From NCBI RefSeq assembly GCF_900116855.1, contig NZ_UETD01000009.1, positions 124,001 through 188,000 of the forward strand: DNA of 64,000 bases, in the 5' to 3' direction. A model generated the notes under the pieces. It saw nothing but the letters and a program-made list of their open reading frames with translations, searched no databases and was not told the DNA's origin. Made by a program: the position numbers and the translations under genes. Origin of the DNA: Ruminococcus flavefaciens. Lineage in GTDB: Bacteria > Bacillota > Clostridia > Oscillospirales > Ruminococcaceae. Positions 42,243-51,160 of this stretch are shown piece by piece; positions within the stretch are counted from its first letter, which is position 1, and each line of letters starts with the position of its first letter.

Positions 42243-42668
42243 ATGGAAGAACGTATCGAACAAATAAAAAATATAGACAACGACTGGATGAGATCGGATT
42301 TCTATTCTCCTGCAACAGATGCTGAAATAGCCGCTTTTGAAAAGGAAATGGACATCGTGATCCCCGAATCCTATAAAGCATTTCTCAGGCTGTCAAACGG
42401 TGCAGAGCTTTTCGGCGGAGATTGTTTTTTGTACAGCGCTGATCTGAACGCTCAACATAAGATCGGCTATGATTTTTCAGAGGGCAAAGTTCCGAAAGAA
42501 TTGCTGATCGTAGGCTTTTATAATTCCTGTCACATATGTTATGATGCAAGATACAGCACATTCTTCCTTTATGAATATGAAGATTATGACAGCATAAAAG
42601 AAGAATGCTCGGAATTTTCTGACTTTTACGAGGTCCTTGATTATATTATCGACATAGCAATAAACTGA
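42243..42668 (+). CDS. SUKH (SMI1/KNR4) domain protein, likely orphan immunity protein
   Basis: This is a 141-residue cytoplasmic protein. The SUKH signature is visible: FYSPATDAEIAAFEKEMDIVIPESYKAFLRLSNGAELFGG, followed by the beta strands DCFLYSADLN and the end SEFSDFYEVLDYIID. SUKH proteins are widespread immunity proteins against polymorphic toxins such as nucleases and deaminases. No toxin gene lies next to it, so it appears to be an orphan that could protect against toxins of neighbours. AAAGGAG lies upstream. A terminator follows at 42685. Confidence 0.88.
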   Translation: MEERIEQIKNIDNDWMRSDFYSPATDAEIAAFEKEMDIVIPESYKAFLRLSNGAELFGGDCFLYSADLNAQHKIGYDFSEGKVPKELLIVGFYNSCHICYDARYSTFFLYEYEDYDSIKEECSEFSDFYEVLDYIIDIAIN

Positions 42669-42684
42669 TCCTGCTGAATCCCCC

Positions 42685-42725
42685 CTGCCCCCGGACGCTT
42701 TGCAGCGCTCAGGGGCAGTTTTTGT
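42685..42725 (+). terminator. Terminator of SUKH gene
   Basis: CTGCCCC (42685-42691) pairs with GGGGCAG (42712-42718) around an inner AGCG-type stem, followed by TTTTTG. Confidence 0.82.
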
Positions 42726-42801
42726 ATATGTCTCCATCTTATAACGCCCGTTTTTCTTATCCGTTTACAGTATCTTCTATCGGGATCTATCACCATACAG
42801 C

Positions 42802-42830
42802 TTGCTATTTGCATATTTTTGTGGTAAAAT
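42802..42830 (+). promoter_or_regulatory. Promoter of CotH-dockerin gene
   Basis: TTGCTA (42802-42807), 17 bases, TAAAAT (42825-42830), leading to a leader of about 130 bases. Confidence 0.7.
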
Positions 42831-42969
42831 TCATTACAGATACACAGACTCTTATCGCCAATTATCCCGATCTTCAAACGAAAAACACTGAGAGGAAACC
42901 GCAGTCCGTGCGTCTAATAAAGAGAATGGATATTTGCAGCTTCATGCAAAGCTGGAGAGAGGGATAATT

Positions 42970-45021
42970 ATGAAACTGAAAACACGATTATTGAGCATAG
43001 CGCTCTCGGTCACTGCGCTTTTTGCACAGTGCGGGCTCAATGCTTTTGCAGAAAGTCCCCTGACATTTGAAAGGACAGAGGACATTATATATACTGACGG
43101 AACAGCAGCGGAAAGTATCATGCGCCCCAAGGTCGGTGAAGCTGAGCTGAAATACAGCGATATCCCCGTATCTTCCTTTCAGGTAGGCAATCTTCTCCCC
43201 GACAGGGAATCTGATAAGGAATATACCGACTGGTGGTACAGCGAGTGGGATGACTGCCGTTATGTATTTCTCCCCTCCACTGCCGACCGAAGCGACCTCG
43301 TTATTACATATTCCGCAGACGGATCGCTCTGTCTTAACGGTCAGGAGATAAGCACAGGAGAAAGCACCGATATCCTCGGCAGCGCCGATACCTTTGACAT
43401 TACAGTAGGCGGAAAGGACTGCGGTAGGCTAAAAATAATGCAGTCCAATCTCGGCTGCATATTCCTTACCACCACTCACGGCAACACAGATGCGCTGGAC
43501 AGCGTCCGCTTTATAGATGAGTCGGCGGACGCCCTGATGATAAATGCTGACGGAGGCACAGAGTATGAGGGACCCATCCCGAAATTTTCGGCACACGGCA
43601 ATTCCTCATGGGATTACAGCAAGAAAAAGCCCTATAACATAAAGCTTCCGCAGAAAGAAAACCTCTACGGCATGGGCAAGGCTAAGAAATGGGCTCTGCT
43701 TTCCAATTACCTTGACCACTCCATGCTGAGGAACAAGCTCACCGAGGAAATGTGCAGGGCAGCAGGCATGGAGTACGTTATGGACTCGGTTTTCGTTGAC
43801 CTCTATGCAGGCGGTTCATACCGCGGCACCTATCAGCTCTATGAACGGGTGCAGATACAGAAAAACAGAGTCAATATACGCGATCTGGAGGAGGTAACGG
43901 AAGACCTCAACAGCGATGACCTCGAAAGCTGTCCTCAGGTAGTTGTGGGAGCCGCAAATGCCAATGAATATATGGAAAACAGCTATAAATACTATGATAT
44001 CCCCAATGATCCCGAGGATATAACCGGCGGTTATCTGATGCAGTTCCAGCTGTGGAACAGATACGGTTTCAAATGCAAGAGCGCCTTTATCACATCCCGA
44101 GGACAGGCAGTTGGCATCGAGGGTCCCGAATACGCTTCAAAGGCACAGGTCGAATATATCCGCGGCTTTGTTCAGGACGCCGAGGACGCCATATACTCCG
44201 ATACGGGCTTCAACTCCAAGGGAAAGCATTACAGCGACTACATAGACGTGGATTCGCTCATTGCCGCTTATCTTGTGCAGGAGATATCCATGAATATCGA
44301 CGGTACACAGACAAGCTTCTATCTTTGGAAGGATTCAGACCTGAAAGGCGACGGAAAGCTGCATTTCAGCCCTGCATGGGATTTTGACCTGAGCTACAAC
44401 AACTTCATAACGAGCCGCTTCAACTCCGACGGAAAGATCGGATATTCCTCAAGATACGACAACCTCTTTGCCGCCTACTTCCCCATAAGCGGCTATGATG
44501 TCAGCGGACGTCCTACGGTCGGTGTCAGCTGGGTGGGACAGCTTTTCAAGGATGCAGGCTTTACAAGACAGGTCGCTGAGGTATACTCACAGCGCTTTGA
44601 GCCCTTCCTCCGCTCGCTGACTGAGGGTGAGGAGCCTTACCTCATGAAAATGGCTGAGGATATCTGTCCTTCGGCAGAAATGAGCAACGCCAGATGGCAT
44701 ACCTACGGCGGCTCTAAATACTGCGTCTTCGGAGGCTCCAGCGGTGCGACATTTATTGAATCGGCGGATATCGTCCGAAAGTTCATACTGAACCGAAATA
44801 ACTGGCTCACCGAACTATGGGAGCCCTACACTCATCTCAAAGGCGATGTAAATGCCGATGACAAATTCGATATCGCGGACGTTGTTCTGTTCCAGAAATG
44901 GCTTCTTAAATCAAAGGATACAAAGCTTCCTCTTTGGCAGGCTGCGGATATTTATGATGACGGTCAGCTGGACATTTTTGACCTGACACTGATGAAAAAA
45001 GAGCTTATCAGGCTCTCATGA
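42970..45021 (+). CDS. Secreted CotH-kinase-family protein with C-terminal dockerin
   Basis: This is a 683-residue protein. A signal peptide (1-27, AFA-ES) leads to an N-terminal beta domain (about 35-190), then a CotH-type spore-coat-kinase fold (about 200-570). Hallmarks are ADGGTEYEGPIPKFSAHGNSSWDYSKKKPYNIKL, KKWALLSNYLDHSMLRNKLTEEM, YRGTYQLYERVQ and the metal-binding HFSPAWDFDLSYNN. Residues 620-683 form a dockerin with two calcium loops (DVNADDKFDIAD and DIYDDGQLDIFD), which would attach it to a cohesin scaffold. CotH modules with dockerins are common in rumen Ruminococcus; whether they phosphorylate extracellular proteins there is unknown. Confidence 0.93.
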   Translation: MKLKTRLLSIALSVTALFAQCGLNAFAESPLTFERTEDIIYTDGTAAESIMRPKVGEAELKYSDIPVSSFQVGNLLPDRESDKEYTDWWYSEWDDCRYVFLPSTADRSDLVITYSADGSLCLNGQEISTGESTDILGSADTFDITVGGKDCGRLKIMQSNLGCIFLTTTHGNTDALDSVRFIDESADALMINADGGTEYEGPIPKFSAHGNSSWDYSKKKPYNIKLPQKENLYGMGKAKKWALLSNYLDHSMLRNKLTEEMCRAAGMEYVMDSVFVDLYAGGSYRGTYQLYERVQIQKNRVNIRDLEEVTEDLNSDDLESCPQVVVGAANANEYMENSYKYYDIPNDPEDITGGYLMQFQLWNRYGFKCKSAFITSRGQAVGIEGPEYASKAQVEYIRGFVQDAEDAIYSDTGFNSKGKHYSDYIDVDSLIAAYLVQEISMNIDGTQTSFYLWKDSDLKGDGKLHFSPAWDFDLSYNNFITSRFNSDGKIGYSSRYDNLFAAYFPISGYDVSGRPTVGVSWVGQLFKDAGFTRQVAEVYSQRFEPFLRSLTEGEEPYLMKMAEDICPSAEMSNARWHTYGGSKYCVFGGSSGATFIESADIVRKFILNRNNWLTELWEPYTHLKGDVNADDKFDIADVVLFQKWLLKSKDTKLPLWQAADIYDDGQLDIFDLTLMKKELIRLS

Positions 45022-45066
45022 ACTGTCATTGTTCAGTGCAATAAGCTCTGCGGCTTGAATAAAACG

Positions 45067-45110
45067 AAAAAGGCAATGCCTCCGCGTATGGATGACATTG
45101 CCTTTTCTTA
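45067..45110 (+). terminator. Terminator of CotH gene
   Basis: AAAAGGCAATG pairs with CATTGCCTTTT (ends 45068 and 45106) followed by TTAAC; the stem is 11 bp. Confidence 0.82.
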
Positions 45111-45126
45111 ACGGATACACCTGTCC

Positions 45127-45468
45127 TCACAGTTCAGAACTGCTCTCGTCAAGCCCGTATTTTTCATTCAAGTCAAGATAATAATGACCGTATATCTCAC
45201 CTTTCTGCATATCTACAACTACCACAATGTAAACATTCTCCCTCAAACCGAATAGCAGGATATGCTGATAAGTGCATGAAGAATTCTCGTAAACTGCCTC
45301 TATGATCCTGTTTTCAAATCCATAATCAGAAAGCAGCATACGAACTCCGAAATTGGATGCATATTCCCATATATCCACTATGCCCCCTGCGGTATCGGTA
45401 ACATTTTTCATGCCGCCTGACATAGTGGCAAGATACTCGTTTTCTGTTAGTTCATGAGCTTTTGCCAT
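45127..45468 (-). CDS. Unknown 113-residue protein
   Basis: I do not recognise the family. It begins MAKAHELTENEYLATMSGGMKNVTDTAGG, continues with an alpha/beta region (IWEYASNFGVRMLLSDYGFENRIIEAVYENSSCTYQHILLFG) and ends in an acidic tail (DLNEKYGLDESSSEL). It has no signal peptide. The start at 45468 is favoured by GAGGTGG five bases upstream; a GTG at 45489 gives a seven-residue extension. It stands alone on the minus strand. The compact mixed fold could suit an immunity-type or regulatory protein, but there is no specific evidence. Confidence 0.6.
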   Translation of the reverse strand: MAKAHELTENEYLATMSGGMKNVTDTAGGIVDIWEYASNFGVRMLLSDYGFENRIIEAVYENSSCTYQHILLFGLRENVYIVVVVDMQKGEIYGHYYLDLNEKYGLDESSSEL

Positions 45469-45639
45469 TCGTTCCACCTCTTTTTTCACAGCGTCGGTAT
45501 TATATTTCCCATTACAGTTTTATCATCGAGATCATATGACCAAGCCCCAAATGTGAGCGAAACAAACGCATTGACTCTCATTATTCACTATTCACTCTTA
45601 GCACTTGTTCAGAATCCTGATTTTAGCAATCAGCATAAC

Positions 45640-45700
45640 GTAGGGGGCGGATATTATCCGCCCGATAATAAAGCGGCAAAGCCGCTCTCTGACGGCTTAA
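45640..45700. repeat. Short palindromic element
   Basis: GGGCGGATATTATCCGCCC (about 45649-45667) forms an 8-bp hairpin, followed closely by AGCGGCAAAGCCGCT. There is no ORF in 45469-45878. It resembles interspersed GGCGGAT...ATCCGCC elements of many Firmicutes. Confidence 0.5.
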
Positions 45701-45826
45701 ATCGGAATTATCCCGCATATAGATCACATTACCATTATATCATGATCATCCCTTATTATCAATACAATGCGCTAAAAAACTCGATATCTCCTAATGCATA
45801 TGCCGCCTGCGATGAATGATCGACTG

Positions 45827-45855
45827 TTGAAAAAGCGGAATGAATATGGTAAAAT
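45827..45855 (+). promoter_or_regulatory. Promoter of DUF1848 gene
   Basis: TTGAAA (45827-45832), 17 bases, TAAAAT (45850-45855), 24 bases before the start codon. Confidence 0.78.
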
Positions 45856-45878
45856 ATAAAGAAAGGACGGTGAGAGCA

Positions 45879-46805
45879 ATGATAATCAACACAGGTATGC
45901 GGACGGATATCCCTGCATTTTATTCGCAGTGGTTCGTGAACAGGATCCGCGCAGGCTTTGTGCTGGTGAGAAATCCTTACCGCCCCGACTGGATAACAAG
46001 ATATGAACTTGATCCCGATGTGGTGGACTGTATCGCTTTCTGCACGAAAAATCCCGGACCTATGCTGAAACACCTTGACGAGCTGAATGCCTATCATCAG
46101 TATTGGTTCGTTACGATCACGCCCTACGGCAGGGATATTGAGCCGAATGTTCCGCCCAAAGAAAAAGTCATGCAGGACTTCATCACGCTTTCGGATAAGG
46201 TCGGTATAAACTGCGTGGGCTGGCGGTACGACCCGATACTGATCGACAGGACCTACACAATTGAACGCCATATAGCGGACTTTGAACAGATGTGCAGAAC
46301 ATTATCTGGTCATACCAAGGTCTGTGTTATCAGCTTTATTGACCTCTACGAAAAGGTGAAGCGCAACTTTCCGCAGGCTCGGTCGGTCACTCCGCAGGAG
46401 CGTATCACCATCGGCAGGACATTTGCAGAGGTCGGCAAGCAATACGGCATAACCATCAAAGCCTGTGCCGAGGGAAACGATCTTGCACCATACGGAGTGG
46501 ACTGCACAGGCTGCACGACACGGGAGACCTTTGAAACAGCAATAGGCAGTAACCTTGTCGTGCCGAAGAAGAAGTCGCAAAGGGCGGAATGTGCCTGCGT
46601 TCTCGGTACGGACATCGGTGCTTACGACACCTGCGGACACCTCTGCCGCTACTGCTACGCAAACTATAACCATGAAAATGTCAGACGAAATATGCGGCTT
46701 CACGACCCTGAGTCACCTTTCCTTGTGGGCAATTTGCAGGAGGGTGAGATCATTCATCAGGCAAGTCAGGAAAGCTGGATAGATATGCAGCTGTCGTTTT
46801 TTTAG
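45879..46805 (+). CDS. DUF1848 family protein
   Basis: This is a 308-residue protein recognisable as DUF1848. It starts MIINTGMRTDIPAFYSQWFVNRIRAGFVLVRNPY, then FCTKNPGPMLKHLDELNAYHQYWFVTITPYG and WRYDPILIDRTYTIERHIADFEQM. The C-terminal part has CTGC, a lone Cys-Ala-Cys and CGHLCRYCYAN. The last fits C-x3-C-x2-C, a spacing shared with radical SAM enzymes but placed at the C-terminal end. The biochemical function is not established. The start at 45879 lies just behind a GGACGGTGAG site, so the in-frame 45840 start (inside the promoter) is rejected. A terminator is at 46905. Confidence 0.87.
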   Translation: MIINTGMRTDIPAFYSQWFVNRIRAGFVLVRNPYRPDWITRYELDPDVVDCIAFCTKNPGPMLKHLDELNAYHQYWFVTITPYGRDIEPNVPPKEKVMQDFITLSDKVGINCVGWRYDPILIDRTYTIERHIADFEQMCRTLSGHTKVCVISFIDLYEKVKRNFPQARSVTPQERITIGRTFAEVGKQYGITIKACAEGNDLAPYGVDCTGCTTRETFETAIGSNLVVPKKKSQRAECACVLGTDIGAYDTCGHLCRYCYANYNHENVRRNMRLHDPESPFLVGNLQEGEIIHQASQESWIDMQLSFF

Positions 46806-46904
46806 GCATTGATACTTTAAGCCAAGCAAACTACCTGATATTGGCTTATCAGGTGAGCTATTCCGTGTTCGGTGTTAACACGAAAAAATGATGATCGAGC
46901 ACAG

Positions 46905-46934
46905 AAAGCCGTTCAGTATTGAGCGGCTTTTATT
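46905..46934 (+). terminator. Terminator of DUF1848 gene
   Basis: AAAGCCG (46905-46911) pairs with CGGCTTT (46924-46930), extended by inner pairs, followed by TATTATG. Confidence 0.78.
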
Positions 46935-46952
46935 ATGTATATATAGTTAGTT

Positions 46953-47151
46953 TATGCTATAAGCGACGAGCCCACGCTGGCTGTTTCACGGTAATTCTCT
47001 ACAAAAAAAGCATTTTATCTCCGCGTCTCTTGCCATTCTTGGAAATATATGCTATAAGCGGCGAGCCGCCGCCCCCTGTTTCGCGGTATAGCTTGACTTC
47101 TCGGGAACTTTTATGCCGCGCCCCTTGCTATTCTTGGAAATATATGCTATA
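46953..47151 (+). repeat. Tandem 95-bp repeats with promoter-like modules (array B), related to array A
   Basis: TATGCTAT occurs at 46953, 47048 and 47143, a period of 95. The units share with array A the order TTGC, 17 bases ending TATGC, TATAAG, then GCGgcGAGCCgCCGC-type hairpin, CTGTTTCGCGG, and CCGCGCCCC before the next TTGC. As in array A, only the last copy has a consensus -10: TTGCTA (47125-47130), 17 bases, TATAAT (47148-47153), directly ahead of the ABC exporter gene. The first two copies end in TATAAG plus the hairpin. Confidence 0.82.
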
Positions 47152-47202
47152 ATATATAAGTTGGTTTGTGAATACTAACATTATTTAACAGGAGGTATAT
47201 AG

Positions 47203-47904
47203 ATGACAGCAGTAGAATTCAAGGATGTAGTAAAAATCTATGGTAAGGGGGAAGGAAAACAAGTTGCTGTGGATCATGTCAGCTTCACAATAGAAAAAGG
47301 AGAATTTGTTGTAATTCTCGGACAATCAGGTGCAGGAAAGTCAACTGTTCTTAATATGCTGGGAGGAATGGACGTTCCGACAGAGGGCAAGGTCATTGTT
47401 GACGGCAAGGAAATATCCTCATATAACGACAGACAGCTTTCGGAATATCGTGCAGATACGATCGGTTTTATTTTTCAGTTCTACAATCTGCTCCCCGGAC
47501 TTACAGCTTATGAGAATGTAGCTCTTGTCAAGGATATAAAAAGATCTGCGCTCAGCGCAGATGAAATGCTCGAGCGTGTGGGACTTTCCGATCAGAAGAA
47601 CAAATTCCCTACGCAAATGTCAGGCGGACAGCAGCAGAGAGTATCCATTGCGAGAGCGCTTGCGAAAGACCCGAAAATAATTCTCGGTGATGAACCGACA
47701 GGTGCGCTTGATTCCGAAACAGGAAAGCTCGTGATCGACTTATTGCAAAAGCTGTCAACAGAACACGGAAATACCGTTATTCTTGTAACTCATAACGCTG
47801 ATATCGCTAAGTGTGCGAACCGTATCATTCACATGAGAAACGGCAAGATAAAGTCTGTCAAGACCAATGAGAGTCCGCTGTCAGTAAACGATATCGAATG
47901 GTGA
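47203..47904 (+). CDS. ABC exporter ATPase (SalX/LolD-like)
   Basis: This is a 233-residue ATP-binding subunit. It has Walker A GQSGAGKST, signature MSGGQQQRVSIARAL, Walker B IILGDEPTGALD and a switch His in LVTHNADIA. It is of the same MacB/LolD lineage as the ATPase at 10902 but not a recent copy, and codon use is more AT-rich. AGGAGG precedes the start. The promoter is the last copy of array B. It is paired with the FtsX-type permease ten bases downstream. Likely function is antimicrobial peptide resistance or lipoprotein export. Confidence 0.92.
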   Translation: MTAVEFKDVVKIYGKGEGKQVAVDHVSFTIEKGEFVVILGQSGAGKSTVLNMLGGMDVPTEGKVIVDGKEISSYNDRQLSEYRADTIGFIFQFYNLLPGLTAYENVALVKDIKRSALSADEMLERVGLSDQKNKFPTQMSGGQQQRVSIARALAKDPKIILGDEPTGALDSETGKLVIDLLQKLSTEHGNTVILVTHNADIAKCANRIIHMRNGKIKSVKTNESPLSVNDIEW

Positions 47905-47914
47905 GGTGACAGCA

Positions 47915-50209
47915 ATGCTCAGAAGAAAAATGCTCCGTGACATCAAGGCTAACTTCGCACAGTTTTTCTCAATACTTCTGCTGTCGCTTATTGCCATGTG
48001 GTGCTATACGGGATTTCAGGCAAACGTTATTGGCGGCAACAAGGCAAGAGCCGATTTTGAAGACAGTTCAAATTTTGCCGACGGCTGGATATACGGTGCG
48101 GACTTCAGCGAGGAACAGGCAGAGAAGATCGCAGATATCAGCGGTATCAAAGATGTACAGCGGCGCACCGAGGTACTCGGAAAAGCCGACGAAAAGTACA
48201 ACACTGCGGAAATGTACTGCTATTTTCAGAACAGTGCAGATATAACAGCACCGCGAACGATCGAGGGGGCGGACTTTGATGCTGATGACGAGAACGGTTC
48301 ATGGCTGTTCAGCAGATTTGCGGAAACATGGAAAATAAAAGTCGGTGACAAATTCACAGTCCACGCCATGGGCCTTGACATCGAAAAAGAGGTCAAGGGA
48401 CTTATTGTCACTCCGGAATACGAATTCGCCTGCGCCTCGACTGATACCGATACCGACTTTCATAACATTGGTTTCGCCTATTTATCGCAGAAAGTCCTGC
48501 CCGAGGAAATGCGTATCAATAACGAGATCATATTTACCTGTAACGGCAAGGCGCTCAGCTATGAGGATGATATCGCAAAGGCACTCGATGATAATTATGC
48601 ATATCTCGCTGACAGGAACAGTATCCGAGGCTGGTACCAGCTTTCGGATGAGCTCGCTCAGCATGACAGCTTTTCGTATATATTCTCATTCGTATTCGTT
48701 GCCATTGCACTTCTTGTTATCATCACCACCATGAAGCGAATGATAGCGCAGCAGAGAACTCAGATAGGTACCCTCAACGCTCTGGGAATGAAAAAGAGAA
48801 AGATACTTTTACATTATCTCAGCTATAGTTTTGTACTGTCTGTTATCGGCTGTGCTCTCGGTATTATTCTCGGTGTAGTGACATTCGGCAAGCTTATGGT
48901 CAATATGTTCAGTCAGTTTTACACCCTGCCTGACTGGAAGCCGGGATTCAGCTGCAAGAGCATCATTGTTGCGGCAGTTCTTGTTCTTATTTGCACAGGG
49001 ACCTCATATTTCAGCTGCAAGCAGATATTGAGGATACACCCGTCGGAGGCACTCAGACCTGCGGCTGCAAAAACTGCTAAGCCATGCATATTTGAGAAGC
49101 TCCCCTTCTGGAACAAGTTGGGCTTCAACGCAAGATACAATTTACGCGATATATCACGCTCGAAAATGAGAGCTTTTATGTGCGTTTTCGGTACTTGCAT
49201 GGGTATGATGATCATGGAACTCGGACTTGGAGCCTACGATACCGTCGATTATGTCCGTGACTGGTATTTCCGCGATATCCAGAATTATGAGTATCAGGTC
49301 ATACTGAATGACAGCTGTACCACGGAACAGGCGGAGAAACTGAAAAAAGAGACCGACGGTGAACTCATTGCTATGGAGGCTGTATCAATTGCCGCAGAGG
49401 ATCATCCGACTTCCGATGGCATAATAACCTGTAAACTGGCGGTTACCGAAGGTCAACAGCTCTACTGTGTTTCCGACACGGACCTTAATACCACGCCAAT
49501 CCCCGAAGGAACAGTCGCACTTACCATGAAACAGGCAAAGAAGCTTGGATTGTCCGAGGGAGACAAGGTATACTGGAAAACCGCAGCAGGCAATAAATGG
49601 AACGAAAGCAGGATAGGTCTTGTATCACGTCATCCGAATATTACGGGTATTACAATGCTGCGCAGTGATTACGAAGCTGCCGATCTGACGTTCAGACCTA
49701 TAATGCTGGTATCAAAAAACAACTGCGAAAAAGCTATTGACAATGACTGTGTTTCCGCTGTTCACAGCATGAAAGACCTTATCGCTGCATTTGACAAGAT
49801 GATGGAAATAATGAATCTGCTTGTTTATTTCATGGTGATATTCTCAGTCCTGCTGATAATCATAGTTCTCTATAATTCGGGAAATCTTTCATTCAATGAA
49901 CGTGAAAAGGAGTTCGCGACGCTTAAAGTACTTGGCTTTAAAAGCAATGCTGTACGCAGGCTTCTCTCCACGCAGAATCTCTGGCTGTCCATAATCGGAG
50001 TGATATGCGGAATTCCCCTCGGACGTGTGCCGTTACAAGCGATGATGGACTCAAACGGCGATGCGGTGGACTGGCCGTGCTATTTAGCACCGTCAACATA
50101 CATTATCTCAGCAATTTTTGTTATGACCGTATCCGTACTTGTCAGCTTCATGTTCTCGCGCAGAATAAAGAAAATAGATATGGTCGAAGTTCTGAAAGGC
50201 ATGGAATAA
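47915..50209 (+). CDS. FtsX-type ABC permease
   Basis: This is a 764-residue membrane protein with two FtsX cores. An anchor helix (about 18-38) leads to an extracellular domain of about 200 residues (rich in DADDENG, DTDTDF), three helices (near 250-370), a second anchor (about 430-450), a smaller extracellular domain, and three final helices (near 630-755). The end FSRRIKKIDMVEVLKGME is characteristic. GAGGTG six bases upstream of ATG 47915 decides the start over the GTG at 47906. It is partner of the ATPase at 47203; no response regulator or kinase is adjacent, unlike the operon at 9025. Confidence 0.88.
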   Translation: MLRRKMLRDIKANFAQFFSILLLSLIAMWCYTGFQANVIGGNKARADFEDSSNFADGWIYGADFSEEQAEKIADISGIKDVQRRTEVLGKADEKYNTAEMYCYFQNSADITAPRTIEGADFDADDENGSWLFSRFAETWKIKVGDKFTVHAMGLDIEKEVKGLIVTPEYEFACASTDTDTDFHNIGFAYLSQKVLPEEMRINNEIIFTCNGKALSYEDDIAKALDDNYAYLADRNSIRGWYQLSDELAQHDSFSYIFSFVFVAIALLVIITTMKRMIAQQRTQIGTLNALGMKKRKILLHYLSYSFVLSVIGCALGIILGVVTFGKLMVNMFSQFYTLPDWKPGFSCKSIIVAAVLVLICTGTSYFSCKQILRIHPSEALRPAAAKTAKPCIFEKLPFWNKLGFNARYNLRDISRSKMRAFMCVFGTCMGMMIMELGLGAYDTVDYVRDWYFRDIQNYEYQVILNDSCTTEQAEKLKKETDGELIAMEAVSIAAEDHPTSDGIITCKLAVTEGQQLYCVSDTDLNTTPIPEGTVALTMKQAKKLGLSEGDKVYWKTAAGNKWNESRIGLVSRHPNITGITMLRSDYEAADLTFRPIMLVSKNNCEKAIDNDCVSAVHSMKDLIAAFDKMMEIMNLLVYFMVIFSVLLIIIVLYNSGNLSFNEREKEFATLKVLGFKSNAVRRLLSTQNLWLSIIGVICGIPLGRVPLQAMMDSNGDAVDWPCYLAPSTYIISAIFVMTVSVLVSFMFSRRIKKIDMVEVLKGME

Positions 50210-50230
50210 AGGTGAATATGTATGCTTTGA

Positions 50231-51001
50231 GCTTTTATTGATCTGCTCATTACCGGCTATCGTCTGATCGACACAGCTCAGGCTTACATGAACGAGGAGG
50301 CTGTCGGCAAGGCAGTGAACCGTGCAATTGCTGACGGCATCGCAAAGCGTGAGGAACTTTTCATCACCACCAAAGTGTGGGTATCCAATATGAAAACTGA
50401 GGACACAGCTTATGAATCCGTGAAAACATCTCTTGCAAAGCTGGGGCTTGACTATGTTGACCTCATTCTCCTGCACCAGCCTATGAGCGACTACTTCGCA
50501 GCGTACAGAGGTATCACAAGAGCTTACAAAGAGGGACTTGTCAAGGCGATCGGCGTTTCCAATTTCTATCCTGCGATCCTTGCAAATCTTTGCGAGAATG
50601 TGGAGATCATTCCTGCGGTCAACCAGGTCGAGCTTCACCCATTCTTCCAGCAGGAAAACGCCCTTGCGACAATGAAGGAATACGGTATCGCACCGCAGGC
50701 GTGGGGGCCGCTTGCTGAGGGCAAGCACGGCATCTTCTCTCACCCCGTCCTCTCCGAGATCGGAACAAAGTACGGCAAGACTGCCGCTCAGATAGCCCTC
50801 AAATGGAACACGCAGCGAGGCGTTTCCATTCTGCCGAAGTCTGTTCATGTGGAACGTATGGAGCAGAATATCGACATCTGGGACTTTGCACTTTCCGACG
50901 AGGATATGCAGAAGATCGCAGAGCTTGACCTCGGTCACAGCGAGATCGTTGACCATAATTCGCCTGAATTTGTTAAGGCTCTGAATGGCATGAAAGTTTA
51001 A
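50231..51001 (+). pseudogene. Aldo/keto reductase, N-terminus deleted
   Basis: The frame encodes about 256 residues of an aldo/keto reductase of the 2,5-diketogluconate reductase type. FIDLLITGYRLIDTAQAYMNEEAVG carries the catalytic Asp and Tyr, TTKVW the Lys and LLHQP the His. The segment ending VKAIGVSNF and the C-terminal ILPKSVHVERMEQN are intact. The first 30-35 residues (the beta hairpin and first barrel strand with the family start GxxMPxxGxG) are missing. An in-frame TGA lies at 50228-50230, and the first ATG (50288) has no ribosome-binding site and would lose the Asp-Tyr pair. The break lies 20 bases after the permease stop, so arrival of the array B/ABC block probably cut this gene. 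Confidence 0.8.
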
Positions 51002-51160
51002 GCTTTTTGCCGAAAAGTGCTGTATCACCGAGGAACGAGTTGTGGAGATACAGAGCGGTATTAAATTGTCAGATAACCGAAACGACGGCAGCTTATGAGG
51101 TTACATCAAATTTATATAGAACACTCGTACTAAGCCTACACTTATAATTAATGTGTACTC

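Noticed and set aside
42137-42325. ORF of 62 codons upstream of and into the SUKH gene
   Set aside because: It starts in the leader hairpin and overlaps the well-supported SUKH frame.
50108-51028. Minus-strand ORF of 306 codons
   Set aside because: It is antisense to the aldo/keto reductase remnant and the end of the permease; no motif or ribosome-binding site.
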